Shown here: piece by piece, positions 12,491 to 25,533 of the stretch
How positions within the stretch are numbered: position 1 is the first letter of the stretch
Layout of the letters: every line of letters begins with the position of its first letter
Source: Cinchona pubescens
Lineage: Eukaryota > Streptophyta > Magnoliopsida > Gentianales > Rubiaceae
Assembly: GCA_025175665.1 (NCBI GenBank)
Contig: JANKKI010000400.1
Span: 186,001-250,000, forward strand
Direction: 5' to 3'
Length of the DNA: 64,000 nt
Translations under genes and position numbers: made by a program
The notes under the pieces: generated by a model
Told to the model about the DNA's origin: nothing
The model's database searches: none
The model's input: the letters and a program-made list of their open reading frames with translations, nothing else

Positions 12491-12590
12491 TAATTTTATA
12501 TCTCTTTAATAGTATTTTTTATATATAAGAAAGATATAAATTTTGTTTGACATCTTTATTCTTTACAATTTAATTAGGTTTATTTTTTTT

Positions 12591-13075
12591 TTATTACTAG
12601 AAAAACACGTATTAGCGTTTCGTGACCAATTTCTTTCTATAGCTAATTATGACGGATTTTGTGACAAAAAATTTTAAAATAAAGTCTTTTCAAAAAATAT
12701 TTTAGTGATGGATTTTGTGACAAAAATTTTTCGTTGCAAAAATCAGTCGCAAATTTCTTTGCAAAGGTTTTTTTTGAAAAAGAAAACTAAAAATTCAAAA
12801 TATTAGACACGGATTTTTCTATGTTGTTGCAAATTTTCTTAGGAAAAAATTTTAAAAATTTGGATTATAAAATTTTGCAATGAATTTTTCTACCGCTAAA
12901 TATTTTGGTATCTCAATCTAGCGGAGATCGGTAACTCAAATTAATTTTTTTTTAAAAATTTGAACTATAAATTAGGGACGGAAAAAGATTGGTAAGTCCG
13001 TCGCTAAGTAATTTAAAAAAAAAAAATCATAACTTCATAACAGAAAATTCCGTCGCTAATTCACAGGCATGATAT
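12591..13075. mobile_element. CACTA-like terminal remnant
   Basis: Begins TACTAGAAAAACACGTATTAGCG-like (12591 onward), close to the usual CACTACAAGAAAAA end. It continues with repeated subterminal motifs GACGGATTTTGTGAC, GTCGCAAATTTC and CCGTCGCTAA on both strands (to about 13065). These subterminal repeats are typical of plant CACTA elements. No transposase is seen. Confidence 0.5.
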
Positions 13076-14444
13076 AAAATGGCCTTTTCTCTTACTCATT
13101 TCAAAAACCTATATATTTCATTACTTTATTTAACTATCATCCACAACTTTCTACCTTCCTTCTCTTCCCTAAAATAAAGCACCACCAGTAATCTCTTACT
13201 TTCTTTCCCCTTTCTTCCACATATATTTATCATTAACAAAAATGAACTTTACATACTTTTTTTTTTTTATACACATAAGCTGCGATGTGTAAACAAATTG
13301 ATCAGCCCACAATCCATACAATACACTAATTTCGAAGAAAATCATCTCAATCAAAGCAATTACTATACTTGGTTCGACCAATTGTTGTACATAAACTGAT
13401 GTTGGATATACGACAATCTTTATATGAATCTGATCTATAATATAATATTATAGATTTCTTGACTCATATAAGCACACAGCACTCTATGAGAGATTGATGA
13501 GGTGATGTTCAAAATGTGGCGTTATATAGATTAAAGAATCCATAATTTTATGTAATAAATTGAGTCTATATAAAAATTTACCTTACATAAGGAATGTGGA
13601 CATACATTAATAGGGACGTATACAAGAATTGGAAACGCGATATACACTTCGACAATATCGTTATATATGAAGTGATATTTTAAAATTTTGATACATCGTG
13701 TATTCATTTCTCATAACCAACAGCTCAAATGTTTATTGGGCTGTTGGCACTATGTCGTACTTAAGTATACTATGAAGTTATAAATTTTGTAGTCAAAATC
13801 AAATATTATATAATTTTATTTATATAAGTTGATGTCATTTATATATATATCTCATAATATTTAATTCACATTACAACATTTATAAATGAAATTAAAAATC
13901 AGGTCTACATTATTTTTTCCTTAACAGGGATACTATGAAATCATAAAATACTATCCACTTGATTTGCTAATAAATATGGGAATCGATATATATAACTGAA
14001 TTACATCTATCTTTATATATACATATTGATATAATCTCTTATAACATAAGGTGTGAATGAACTCAAACTACTCGAAACTCAAAATGAACTTGATTCGGTA
14101 AGAGCTTGTTGGAGATTGATTTGTTCATAATCATGCCAAATAAAACAAAATTTAGTGTTTGTTAATTTTTTATATTTGGCTCGAGCTCATCTCGATGAGT
14201 TAAAAATGCTAAATTAACGTGTAAAAGTACTTGAACTCGATTTGAATTTGACTTGATAAAATCTCGTTTGATTTCGACTTGAAAGATAAACAAGTAAAAG
14301 TTGAACAAAATTTTAATCTTGTTAAAATGATTAAACAAGTTTGAACTCACTAGAATATCCCGTTTGTTTATATTCATTTATACCCTAGTAATGCATTAGA
14401 GTTGTTGGGATGATTAGTTGAAGGATACCTACAAAAATAAATGG

Positions 14445-16560
14445 GTTATTGACACTTTGTTCCCTTAAAGTATGTGGGTAAATGCACTTTATTCATCTAA
14501 ACTAAAAATTATACTTTGCCCCTCATTTATACTATTCATCTTTTAACAATCTTAACACCATCAAGAAATCAATAAATGACTAAAATACCGTTATCACTAT
14601 TTTCTAATTTTTGAAGTATTTTCATTTTTGAAAGTGGTTGAATAATTATTGAAAATTATAAAAAATGAACTATAAATGAATGGATATCTTTGTCTTCGAG
14701 AGTGAAAATTATGAGAAAAACTAAACTTAAATTGTTTCTGACAATACAATTCGCATATATTTAACTTATAATAAAAAGAATAAATACCAAGGCGTAATGA
14801 AAAATTATAAAACTTTTACGAAAATCTATTGTCAAACAAAACATTTAAAGAAAAACATTTAGTAAAACTTCACCAAGAAACCTAGTTTGAAAAGCGTTCT
14901 AATACTATCAAAAAATAGTACAATTCAAAATAATATAAAATGAACTCCAAATATTGCTCAAAAATAAAAGAACTCTATAAACTACAAGAATTTGACCCAA
15001 GAAATATTGATATGAAATATATTGAGACATTTTTATATTTAATTTTACTTATATTTTTTATAATTAAAATTACCTCTATCAAAAGTTGAAAACACGAAAA
15101 ATAAAAAATAGTGAGAAGGACATTAATTTCAGTCATTTAACTAACTTTTCTTGTCGGTGTTAGAAATGCTAATTGATGAATAGCGTAAATGGAGGGTAAA
15201 ATATAATTTTTATAGTTTATGGTTAATGACACTTTGCCCCCTAAAGTATGTGGGTAATTATATTTTACCCACCTATACTAAAAATTATATTTTACCCCTC
15301 ATTTACACTATTCTTCTATGGAAAAATAACCTTAATAGTCCCTCATTTTATGGTTTGCATTTAATTAGTCCCTTATATTCAAAATGATTTATTTTAGTTT
15401 CTCATAAATTCGAAACATACTATTTTGGTCTCTTGACACAATTACAGACATATTTTGGTTTAAAATAGTTACATGTATATCACAATAATATTTTTAAGGG
15501 CAAAATTGGCATTACATAATCAAAAAAGCTAAATTGTCCCAAAAAAAGAATGTTGATGCCGCTGTATAGGGGGTGGCAGAGAAAAGCGATGTATCTATAA
15601 CAGGGATGATGATAGTATATAAGAATTTTGAGGTGGTAGTGGAGGAGATTTTACATAGTATCATTTAATTTTTAAAATTTGTATGTTGTCAATTTTGTTT
15701 ATGAAAAAGTAACTTGCGATACAGAATGTGAGTATTTCAAACTAAAATATACCCGTAATTATATTGAGAGACCAAAATAGTGCGTTTTGAATTTTTGAAA
15801 GACTAAAATGCATCATTTTGAATGTGAGAGATTAAAAGAGTACAAATGTAAAATGTTAGGGATCAAGGCTATTAGGGTTGTTTTCTCTTCTTTAGCAATT
15901 TTAACACCGTCAAGAAAAATAAGTTAAATAATTGAAATGCCCTTGTCACTATATTTTGATTTTTGAAGTATTTTTAGTTTTGAAAGTGGTTGAATAATTA
16001 TTGAAAACTAGAAAAAAAAAAACTATATAAATTAATGGATATCATTGTCTTTGAGAGTGAAAATTTTGACTCAAATTGTATTTGATGTTGCGATTCGCAA
16101 ACATTTAACTTATAATAAAAATATATATATAAATATCAAGACGCAACTAAAAAATATAAAACTTTTATAAAAATTTATTGTCACACAAAATATTTAAAGG
16201 AAAACTTCCAATATAAATTTCACCAAGAAGTCTAGTTTGAAAAGCGTGCTACAAATATAATTAAAAAAAAATATTACAATTCAAAATAATATAAAATGAA
16301 TTCTAGAAATTGCTCAAAAAAAAATTCATAAATTACGAAATTTTTATCAAAAAAATATTGATGTAATTTATATTGATGATATTTTTGTACTTAATTTTAC
16401 TTATATATTTTATAATTAAAATCACCTCTGTCAAAAGTTGAAAATATAAAAAATTAAATAAATAGTGAAAGACATTACAGTCATATAACTAACTTCTCCT
16501 AACGATGTTAGAAATGTTAACCAAATTTTATACTTTAGGGGGAGGGAGGGGGGAGGCGTA
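14445..16560. repeat. Internal tandem duplication in block U
   Basis: Two units at about 14445-15225 and 15222-16560 both start with a TGACACTTTG-type sequence followed by AAAGTATGTGGGTAA. They share stretches such as TTTGAAAGTGGTTGAATAAT (14627 and 15976 regions). The second unit is longer because an inserted element (15320-15885) splits it. The same arrangement occurs in block U copy 2 (about 38095-40265), so it is older than the segmental duplication. Confidence 0.75.
15320..15885. mobile_element. MITE with about 40 bp terminal inverted repeats (block U copy 1)
   Basis: Left end GGAAAAATAACCTTAATAGT and the complement of the right end GAAAACAACCCTAATAGCCT form inverted repeats that extend about 40 bp. 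The flanks TTCTTCTAT and TCTTCTTTA look like a diverged 8-9 bp target duplication, which suggests a Mutator-like origin. The orthologous insertion in block U copy 2 is at 38984-39563. Confidence 0.6.
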
Positions 16561-16720
16561 ATTATGGCCATGCTCTATAATGACATTTAGTCTCTCAACG
16601 TTTTTTCATAGATGTTCATTGGAGTAACCATTTACGGTTTGTCAATCAAAAGAAAGAAAAGCTGCAGGGTTTTCTCCATTTTTTAAAAAAAAAATATGTC
16701 AGAAGATAAGAAACTGATAG

Positions 16721-17417
16721 CAAAGTTATGAAATTCAGTTCAGCCTTGCGGTTTAATCGGTCAACTCGGTGAATCGACTGTTAGACCGGGTTGAGTTTCT
16801 ATTCTTACCGGATAAGGGGTGCTCGGCTGAACCTGTGGAACCCGGGTGTTGAACCGGAAAGACTGGGAACCCGGCCGGTTTTTGAGGAACCTGCATTGGA
16901 GTTCCAAAAATTGAAAGAAAAACTCCTTCCGGCCGGTTTTTGAGGAACCTGTCTATTTCCAAAAATTGAAAGAAAAATTCCTTTGTCAATACTCAAACTC
17001 TGAACCTCTGAGTGAATAACTATGAAACTTCAACCACTACATCATTTGCTACTTATTTGATTGTTACCTAACTTCTATTTCTTTTATCCTTTTTAAATTT
17101 CATATTTCACTCTTAATTTCTATATATTTGTTATACTACACAAGCTTCAACATAACTATTTTAGTATGCTTTGTTTTTTTTATAAATAATTAGTTATTCT
17201 AAATTCAACAAAAATAGATTAAAATTTAATAAATATGTTTTATAAATGTTTTTAACAAATATTTTATATCTAATAATTTAAAATTATTATATATTATTAA
17301 TAAAATAATATATATTAGTAACCCACTGGTTGAATCAGTAACCCACCGGTTGAACTAGTAACCCATTCACCCACCTTCTCGGCCAGGTTCCTTCCTGACC
17401 GGATTGTAGTAACTATG
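16721..17417. mobile_element. hAT-type non-autonomous element
   Basis: Flanked by a perfect 8 bp duplication ACTGATAG (16713-16720 and 17418-17425). Ends are CAAAGTTATGAA and, complemented, CATAGTTACTAC. Block U copy 2 holds the unfilled site ACTGACAG (40521-40528), so the insertion followed the segmental duplication. The interior is rich in GGCCGGTTTTTGAGG-type repeats: a unit of about 57 bp occurs twice at about 16870-16985. The minus-strand frames 16753-16996 arise from these repeats and are not taken as a gene. Confidence 0.85.
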
Positions 17418-19007
17418 ACTGATAGCGATGAGCACGAAACCGATTAATCGAATTCACAATCATTTTTACTTTTAAATTGAAATTTCGAAACTAGTTAATC
17501 AAAATTCGGTTAATAAATTGGTTCGACCAAATTTTGATATCAAAATTGGTTACAAAATCATAATTGAGTTCTAAATTAAGAATTAACCGATTTTCGAATT
17601 CAATTCGGTATATGACAGAGTCAAGACATTTCAAGGAAAATTTTTGGTACTTAAACTTGCAACATTACATTTTATTTTTAAGTAAATATAGTTTTTTATA
17701 ATATGTTCTTAAAAAATAATAGTATAATTTTACTTATAAAATACATATATAGTTGCACAAATGATATGGTGCATATACATACAAATACAAACACATGTAT
17801 GTATACAATTTATGTATTGAAAAAAAATTCTATCCATTCAAATATAATATTATAATTTTGATGATATGGAATTGTGGACTATTTTATCGCTAGCTGAATT
17901 TTGTATTACATAAGGTGTTTCAATTTGTGTATAAAAAATGTTAGTCCAATATCAATGAGTCTAATTAGCAAACATGGTTAATCGAATTCGAAACCGATTA
18001 CTGAATTAGAATTCAGTTAATCGAATTTTATTTTGAATTTAATTTGAAATTGAAACAAGTTAATAATTTTAAGACCAATTTTTAAATTTTGACCGAATTA
18101 TTTGACCAATCAATCATTCAGTTGACCGATATTCAACTCTAAAAACTGATACATTGATAAAATATTAATGTACCAATCATCTCAATTTTTCATGAAGCGA
18201 CAAATAAATCACAGTCATTATGAAACCATAAAATATTCCACTTGATTTGCTAATAATTATGGATGAAATAATTGGCATTAAAATACAAAAAGATGGGAAT
18301 TGATTAAAAAAAAAATTAGAAGTTGTAATTGATTTTTTATTTTTATTTTTTTCAAAAAGGAGGAAACAAATCAGATTAGGTGTTTTGATTATTGAATAGT
18401 AGGTAACGAGATAAGTCACAAAAAAGAATTTATAGTGATTTCCGTCATCAATGGTAATTGGTTCCATTAGTTTCACTTTCGGCCACACATGCATTGCATT
18501 TGTCAAAAAGCTATCTAAATTTGAATACATAATTCTTCCTGCTTGCCTTTTGCTAAAGTGTTTGAAGCATCAAATATGTGCGTCAAAAGAAAAAGTGTTT
18601 GAAAACTTTTTTAGGCTAACGTAGTCGGGCTGTTGTACTTTAATTCAGAAACCTCAAGTATAATAGACTATTTTGTCCTTATCTTTTCAAAAAGTGATTT
18701 AAAATGATTATTCTATCCAAAAAAATGCATATTTTTATTAAATTGGGACTTTATCTTACATTCGTTTTCATTAATAAAATTTTGCAACATATAGAGTTGC
18801 TTTTGAAACATGATTTTTAAGAGAGATGAAACTCCAATGGATGTCATGGCATTAGGACATTATTCTAGAAAGGCTTTAATATGAGGGTGTGAGAGGTGAA
18901 ACAGATGCTCATCAGACCTGGTAAAAGGAGCCATAAGACAAATGAGTTATGCTAGTGAGGTAGTGCCTGGCTTAAGCGGAAACCATAAAAACTAATTTTA
19001 CAAATAT

Positions 19008-19480
19008 GATCACCCATTTATGCAACTTCTTACTTAATTCTATTACATTTATTTTGTTATCATTATAATTCGACCATGACAAAAGTAGAAGTTTATAAGC
19101 TTGCCGAATAAATATTTAACTATTTCTTCCGGTTATAAAATAATTTCACAATTTATATGTTTTACACTTCTTATCATAAATAATTGAAAATTTATAATAG
19201 TCACAACAAATTTAAATTTTTTCGTCCCAATATGAACGATTAGCCATTTATAAAACTTACTTAGACCTATTACACTTATTTTGTTATTATTGGAAATCGA
19301 CCATGATAAAAGTTCAAGTTTTTAAACTTATTGGAATAAATATTTGACCATTTCTTCCGGTCATAAAGTAATTTCATAATTTATAATTTTTTACACTCAT
19401 CATCATAAATAACAGAAAATTTATAATGGTTATTACAAAGATTTAAAATTTTTCATTCCAATAAGAACGATCGGCCATTT
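19008..19480. repeat. Tandem repeat, about 227 bp x 2
   Basis: Two diverged copies share CGACCATGA(C/T)AAAAGT (19071 and 19298) and TATTTCTTCCGGT (about 19120 and 19347). They begin immediately after block U ends and are not found next to the second block U. No coding. Confidence 0.75.
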
Positions 19481-21189
19481 ATAAACACACTCATTAACAC
19501 TTATTTATGATGGTAAAATAAAAAAATAGAATATCTATATTGATCAAGATTCAGGGCATTGGTCGTACTATAGCATAAGATAGTAAATTACGAAAGAAAT
19601 TAGAAAAAGAATGTGATGCTAAATGATTAGGTTTGGATCGATTGATTCGAAGAATCAATTGGAAAGCATGATTTTGTTGTACAAAATTTGTACACCCTAA
19701 AATCAATGAAATTGAAATTTTTCCAAACACATAAATAATGCGCAATAGCAAGTACGCCTATAAAGTTTGATCGCCTTCAATGTCGTGTAGCAATATTCCT
19801 AGCCAATGGTAAAAAATTTTAAGAATACGTGAAGATAGACACTCCATAATAATAGAAGTTTTATTGGTATTGCTACCTATAAAAGTAAGCGTCATATATG
19901 TAAGTTTAATAATATAATTTATTGAGTAAAAATCAAAATTTAATCAAATTTAAAATATGTAATGATCAAAACATTTATAATAATATATGTCTTGATCGAA
20001 ATAACTATTTTATCATATTATATTACTTACCGGCTTTATAAATTATCTGTCGCAACTCATAGTTAAAGCGGATATTAACATTTTATCTTTATGCGTACTA
20101 TATAAGCATCCACCTAAATAATCCCACGTTTAATGTAGTGTAACTGATGTTTATTTGAATCAGTATCTTGAAAGATGTTTCCATAATTTTCTTGATTTAT
20201 TATCTCCTGGGCATAATTGGAGTTAGATGATGCTAAAAGTGGAAGCGGGTTGCATCATTTTCTTTCTTATACATTTATTATTTTGGTTACATTTTGTTCC
20301 TTTTTTTTTTATAAATATAATAACACACCAGTCATTATAAATATACAAATTTTTAAACGCACACTGTGAAATGATTAAGGATAAAAATTAGTATATTGCA
20401 AAAAAGAAAAAGTAGTAAATTTACAAAAGAGTAAAAAGGAATTTCGATAGGACATGAAAAGAAAGTACAAGTGGAGACACGGCAAATGCTAAACAAACAA
20501 GTTATACATTGGTCAAAACTAAAAAGTAAGAAAAGTTCAGCATATGTATAGGCTACAGCTGGTTGCTCTTTAATTTAATAATACTATGAATCATGAATTA
20601 GTATACCTCTCGTTGCATAATTAAAACATATTAAAAATAGTTCGTTGATAATGATAATTATTTAAATTATTTTTATTTTACTCTTTAAAAATTAAATTTT
20701 GAATGATATAATATTTGTCTTTATAAAAAATAAAAAAAAAAGATAAAAATAAAAAAGATATATTGATTATGCTTTGACTTTTAAAAAAGACAAATATTTT
20801 GAGATAAAAAAAATTAAAAAATATGACACTTTTAACGAGACAAAGGAATATTAAGTTGTTAGGCCATTTTGGTTGGAATGTTCCACTAAAAACAATCCAA
20901 ATAGGTGGACAATTGGATTGGATGAAGGTGTATGTTTTTTGTAATATTTTTTGGTGGTAATATTTATTTAAATGAGTGATATATATATCAAAAATAATAT
21001 GTGTTTAACAAGTGTTACATCAAAAAGTGTATCCAATCTAGTTGGAAGAGATAAGTAAGAAGGGTTCAGTGACATCCATCTTACCTTTTTCACACGACCT
21101 AATGAAGGGTTGACCGAAATCTTGATCAGTATTTGAGAGAACTGAATCGGCACTTTTTGAAGTTTCCAAGTTTCATACGTTGGAGATAG
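19481..21189. other. AT-rich upstream region of NLR pseudogene 1
   Basis: No gene or clear transposon is seen. Low-complexity A/T tracts are at about 20700-20830. This would have contained the promoter, but no site can be singled out with confidence. Confidence 0.35.
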
Positions 21190-24100
21190 ATGGGCTCTTC
21201 AACATGTGTGGATTCAGTTTTAAATAGTGTGGAGTTGCTGGAGAAGAATTTCAGGATGGAGCATGATGGGTTGAAGATGTTGAAGCTGGAGTTGAAACTT
21301 CTGAGAACCTTTCTTTTATGTGTTAGAAAGTTTAGCAATTACGAGCTTTCAGATTATGCTGATGATGATGGTAAGTTTTTAACAATGGCATCTTCCTTGC
21401 ATAGCCTAGAATATGGTATTTACAAAAATGAAGTGGAATTTAACTTTCTTTATCTTCGATGTGTAAAGGATGTATTCCGACATTATGATTTGAGTAATGT
21501 GTTGTCTAGTTTTCGAGAAAAAATCATTTCCTTTAAGCAAAAAATCAATGAATTGTACATCATTCTTTTGGATTGTTCTCCATCTCTAATGCGAGATGAA
21601 TTTATGGAATTCATTGATTCCTTGCTGGAGAATGTTGTGGATCTTCGTAGCTGTGGAAAAGCTTATTATGATCAAGCATTCCAAGAAGTGATTGAAGCCC
21701 TTGAAGAAAAGCTAACTTTTTTGAAAAATTTCTTGTGTTTTGCTATATTGCGCGGTGTTGAGTGGAAGAAATTGGAAGATCTGTTGACTCACTTTGAAAT
21801 TGTGGCTGTCAATGCAGCACAACTCTCTTGTATGTGTTGGTTTGATAGGGATGATGTAGATATGTGTAATGACATCCGTCTTAAGGTTTCTAAACTGGTG
21901 GAGAAAATCAAGCCTGTTGACTCCCAAGTCCGTCAGATATATATAGAAGTGCTAATAGCTTCGATTCACCTATCAGGATCATCACATGTTGCGACTGTAG
22001 AGACTGGTAAAGATACATTGAGGGACTTTGTTGATTCTCTCCTAGGCAACCTTTGGGAGCTGTTAGTTGGAAGTACCAGCACTGTTCAGATTTTTGTCAT
22101 GGACCAGATGCAAAAACTTTACGAGGGACTAATGTTCTTGAGAAACACTCTCGGGAAGCAAGGGGAGAAGTTTGATGAGCTGCAGGAAAAGATGAAGACA
22201 CTTATTGGAGCTACAATCCATGAGGCAGGAATCATAATCTGCTCACTCTTTGTGCATGAAACAGGGGAAGGCTTGGCCAAGGAAATTGAAGTTGCACTTT
22301 CCGTCTCCTTGGAAAATATTAAGCTGATTAAAGCAGTAATATCAACCTTTAACTTTCCCAGGACCAATGAGCTTGGATTTATTGATTTTCTTCTGGGAAA
22401 TCTGAAGGAACTGGCAAGTTGCAAGGTTGATTCAATTGCTTTTGCAAAGAATATAATTCAGACAGTCCATATGACGATCTTGTATTCTTGAGATCTTTCT
22501 TGATGAATCTTGTGGAGCAGCACAACCAGCCTGAAATGCTCCAAGCTCTTTGGAATTGTACTATAGAGGCGGCGTACAAGGCAAAGTGTGTTATTTAATC
22601 CTTAGTGGCTGGAGATCTGCCTGATTCTTGGCCTACATTGTCAAATACCATCATAGAAGAAATTAAGCTTATCAAGATTGAGGCCTTAGAGATTGCTGAC
22701 AAGTACAGCTTGGTAGCCAAGAAAGTTTTCAAGACTAGACAGGTTCCATTACAAGGGAGCATTCCAGTCATGAATGATGTTGTGGTGGGTTTCAATGATG
22801 AGGCAAAAACTATAATTGATCGACTGACAAGAGGATCTACAAAGTTAGAAATTGTCTCCATCGTGGGCATGCCAGGTATTGGTAAGACAACTTTAGCCAA
22901 AAAAATTTTCAATGATCCTTCAGTTAGATACCATTTTTAGTTGTGCTTGGTGTTCGGTTTCCCCAGTATATGCACAAGAAAGATCTATTTCTTGAAATTT
23001 TATTTTGCTGCGTTCCTACACTTTTTGATCAATTCTCTGAGATGAATGAACATGATTTGTCTGAAAAGCTCTACAGGCAATTGAAGGGAAAAAGGTATGT
23101 CGTTGTTTTGGATGATGTGTGGGACATTGAGGTATGGAATGGCTTAGAAAGATCATTTCCTGATGATACCAACGGAAGTAGAATTCTCTTAACAAGTCGA
23201 CTTATCAAGGTAGCTTTGCAAGTTAAACCAAGCGGTAAACCTCATTCTATGAGCCGACTCACAGAGGATGAGAGCTGGGAATTACTACGGAAGAAGCTAT
23301 TTCTAGAAGAAAACTATCCTCTAGCACTAGGTGTAACTGGGATGCAAATAGCAAAAAACTGTAATGGACTGCCTCTCACAATTGTCATCATAGCTGGAAT
23401 ACTTGCAACTTTAGAGCAAGATGGTTGGGAAGAAGTTGCAGAAAGGATAAGTTCCAATACTGTTTGTGGCACTACTCTGGAAAGATGCATGGATACTTTA
23501 GAGCTGAGCTATAGAAATTTGCCTAATTATTTGAGGCCATGCCTTCTATATTTTGGAGCATTTCTGGAAGACCAAGAAATCCCTATTCAAAAGTTGATGT
23601 GGTTGTGGATCGCTGAAGGATTTGTCCATAAAACTGAACTAAAGAGCTTAGAGGATGTGGCAGAGGAGTACATGATGGATCTAATTGGTAGAAACTTGGT
23701 TTTGGTTGCCAAACAACGATCCACAGGTGGAGTCAAAACTTGTCGTATTCATGATTTACTACGCGAGTTTTGTTTGGCAAAAGCCAAAGAAGAAAATTTT
23801 CTACAACTGTTACATGGTTGTGATGAGCTCTATACTCTGAATGAGCCACGCAACATACGCCGGTTGTGCATTTACTGTGAGCAAGAGAATTTCAAAAAGT
23901 CGAGGCTGTTTAGTCCCAAAATGGGCAGTCTACTAGTATTTGGTTATAGTGATGGGTGCCCACTGAGGTGGTCTACTATTTTATATATCCATTTGTTTTT
24001 TGCATCTTCAAATTTCTTAGGGTGTTGGATTTGGGGCAGGTTGATGTAGGTAAAGTATTTCCTGGTGAAATAGAAGCTTGTTGAGTTGAGGTACTTGGCA

Positions 24101-24934
24101 GTCCGTGGTATGATGAATTGCATCCCATCATCTATAATTAACCTGTCAAATTTAGCAATTTTGCTTGTGGAAGGATATAAGGATGTTTCATTGCCGGCTA
24201 CGATCTGGGAAATGAAGAAACTGAGGCACCTACATGTAAGTGGAATTGCCATTGATTTCAGTTTATCTGAAGTTAATCTTGAAAGCACCTCGGATTTAGC
24301 TAATCTATTTACCTTATCAACTCCAAAGTTTCTTTTTGGGCAAAGAATGGAAAAGATATTGAGTAAGTTTCCAAACATCAGAAGAATAAAATGCAATCTC
24401 ATCGAGTCACTGGAATCTAAACAAGACGGCAACAAGATTGTGGTAATGGACTTCATGAGTCGCCTAGAATCACTCATCTTTCACTATTTGCATAGTATCG
24501 AACAATATGATACCGAGTTTCGTTTCCCCTTGAATCTCAAAAAGTTGACACTATCAAACTTCAATTGGAGTATAATTTCCACTATAGGAAAACTACCGAA
24601 TCTTGAGGTTCTCAAATTGCAGTTGTCTTATGAGGGAAAAATCTGGGACCTGAAAGAAGGGGAATTCCCTAAGCTCAGAATCTTGAAACTGAAATCCTTG
24701 GGCATCGTCAAGTGGATAGACTCCGGTAATCATTTTCCTTGTCTTCAGAAAATACTGTTGCACAGATGCTGGCGACTAGAAGAGATTCCTTCTTGTTTAG
24801 GCTACATTCCAACTCTTGAAACCATTGAGTTGTGCTGGTGTCCCGACTCTCTTGTAGCTTTGGTACGAGATATTGAAGAACAACAAGTGAGTTTGGGAAA
24901 CGAGGATATGAATATCCTTATCTTCCAAGAGTAG
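21190..24934 (+). pseudogene. R1-type NB-ARC-LRR resistance gene, pseudogene 1
   Basis: Member of the R1A/R1B late blight resistance homolog family, intracellular immune receptors that detect pathogen effectors. From ATG 21190 the first 433 codons form the long R1-type N-terminal region (LRTFLLCVRKFSNYELS, EFIDSLLENVVDL). NB-ARC motifs follow: P-loop GMPGIGKTTLAKK (22868-22906), kinase-2 YVVVLDDVWD (23095-23124), RNBS-B SRILLTSR, GLPL (CNGLPLTIVIIAGIL, about 23360-23404), RNBS-D LRPCLLYFGAF, and the MHD-equivalent CRIHDLL. LRRs run from about 24020 to the TAG at 24932-24934. It is broken by a 2-nt shift near 22471, TAA at 22596-22598, TAG at 22938-22940, shifts at about 22941-22975, near 24020 and about 24073-24080. 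The span of 3.7 kb without introns is near full length for the family. Family call strong; function lost. Confidence 0.9.
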
Positions 24935-25419
24935 AAAAGCATAAATATATCTAGGCATGGATTCTGAAAGAGAATCAAGATTGTACTCACCTTGCGGATA
25001 TGTTGAAGTGGTAAAGTCATTTACCACTGAAAATGCATTCCAACATTTTATCCAGCATCAGACTTTTGTATGAGCCAATAATTTTTCATAGTGAAAGTGT
25101 TGCATAATGCTATATTATTCAGCTTCCTTTTGGGCTTTATGGTTGAAGGGGGAAAAAACTGTTTTTGAGATGAACATACAAAACAAATAGCAATTCCTCA
25201 TATTTGCCAGGCGAATACAAAATGAGCGAAAGTGCAATCTCATAACTGATAAGGTTTATGTCACGAAATCTTCATAGTGCAACTGGTTTTTGTTTGATAA
25301 GGTTTATGTCACGAAATCTTCACAGTGCAACTGGTTTTTGTTATTGAAAAGGTTTTGCATTTTCAGCAGCAAAGAAAATTTATGGCTGCTCTTCTACTTT
25401 CTTCTGCCACCATTCCATG
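24935..25419. other. 3' flank of NLR pseudogene 1 with a 48 bp tandem repeat
   Basis: No coding is seen. A 48 bp unit starting GATAAGGTTTATGTCACGAA occurs twice with one mismatch (25248-25295 and 25296-25343), indicating a recent duplication. Confidence 0.6.
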
Positions 25420-25533
25420 AATTTGGTCTATGTAGCCATGGTATCCAGCCGATAAAGCTGTAGATGGTGGTTTGCAATTTCCTGTCCGAATGTCCAGACA
25501 AACAAGACGGCGCCAGCTGCTAAAGAAAGCCCA
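25420..25533 (-). pseudogene. SDH6: SDH6 pseudogene 1, last exon
   Basis: Minus strand reads GLSLAAGAV, then WTFGQEIANHHLQLYRLDTM and KFMEWWQKK, the conserved C-terminus of succinate dehydrogenase subunit 6. SDH6 is a plant-specific small subunit of mitochondrial complex II. A CAG codon has become TAG (...MAT-stop-TKF), three extra bases alter the AVFGW motif, and the 3' splice acceptor present in copy 2 (TTTTGCAG|GTGCTG) is deleted. The exon keeps GQ where copy 2 has two stops, so the copies decayed separately. Its other recognisable exon lies 6 kb away at 31438-32050; the first exon is absent here. Confidence 0.8.

Larger units (their letters stand above)
13218..19005. repeat. Block U, copy 1 (5.8 kb segmental duplication)
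   Basis: Matches 36873-42066 along its length in the same order and orientation, with single-base and small indel differences. It lies about 2.2 kb upstream of NLR pseudogene 1; the partner lies 1.2 kb upstream of NLR pseudogene 2. Copy 1 alone has the hAT element at 16721-17417. The block contains no recognisable gene, only old transposon-like sequence that predates the duplication. Confidence 0.9.

Noticed and set aside
16753..16996. Two overlapping minus-strand frames with PEGVFLSIFGT-like sequence
   Set aside because: Arise from the duplicated GGCCGGTTTTTGAGG unit within the hAT element.
18177..18530. 117-residue minus-strand frame in block U
   Set aside because: Not maintained in block U copy 2, AT-driven composition, no recognisable domain.
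22595..22912. Minus-strand open frame of 105 codons over the NB-ARC P-loop
   Set aside because: Shadow of the NLR on the other strand; the plus strand carries the P-loop.
23944..24477. Minus-strand open frame of 177 codons over the LRR region of pseudogene 1
   Set aside because: Antisense of the leucine-rich repeats; no family features of its own.
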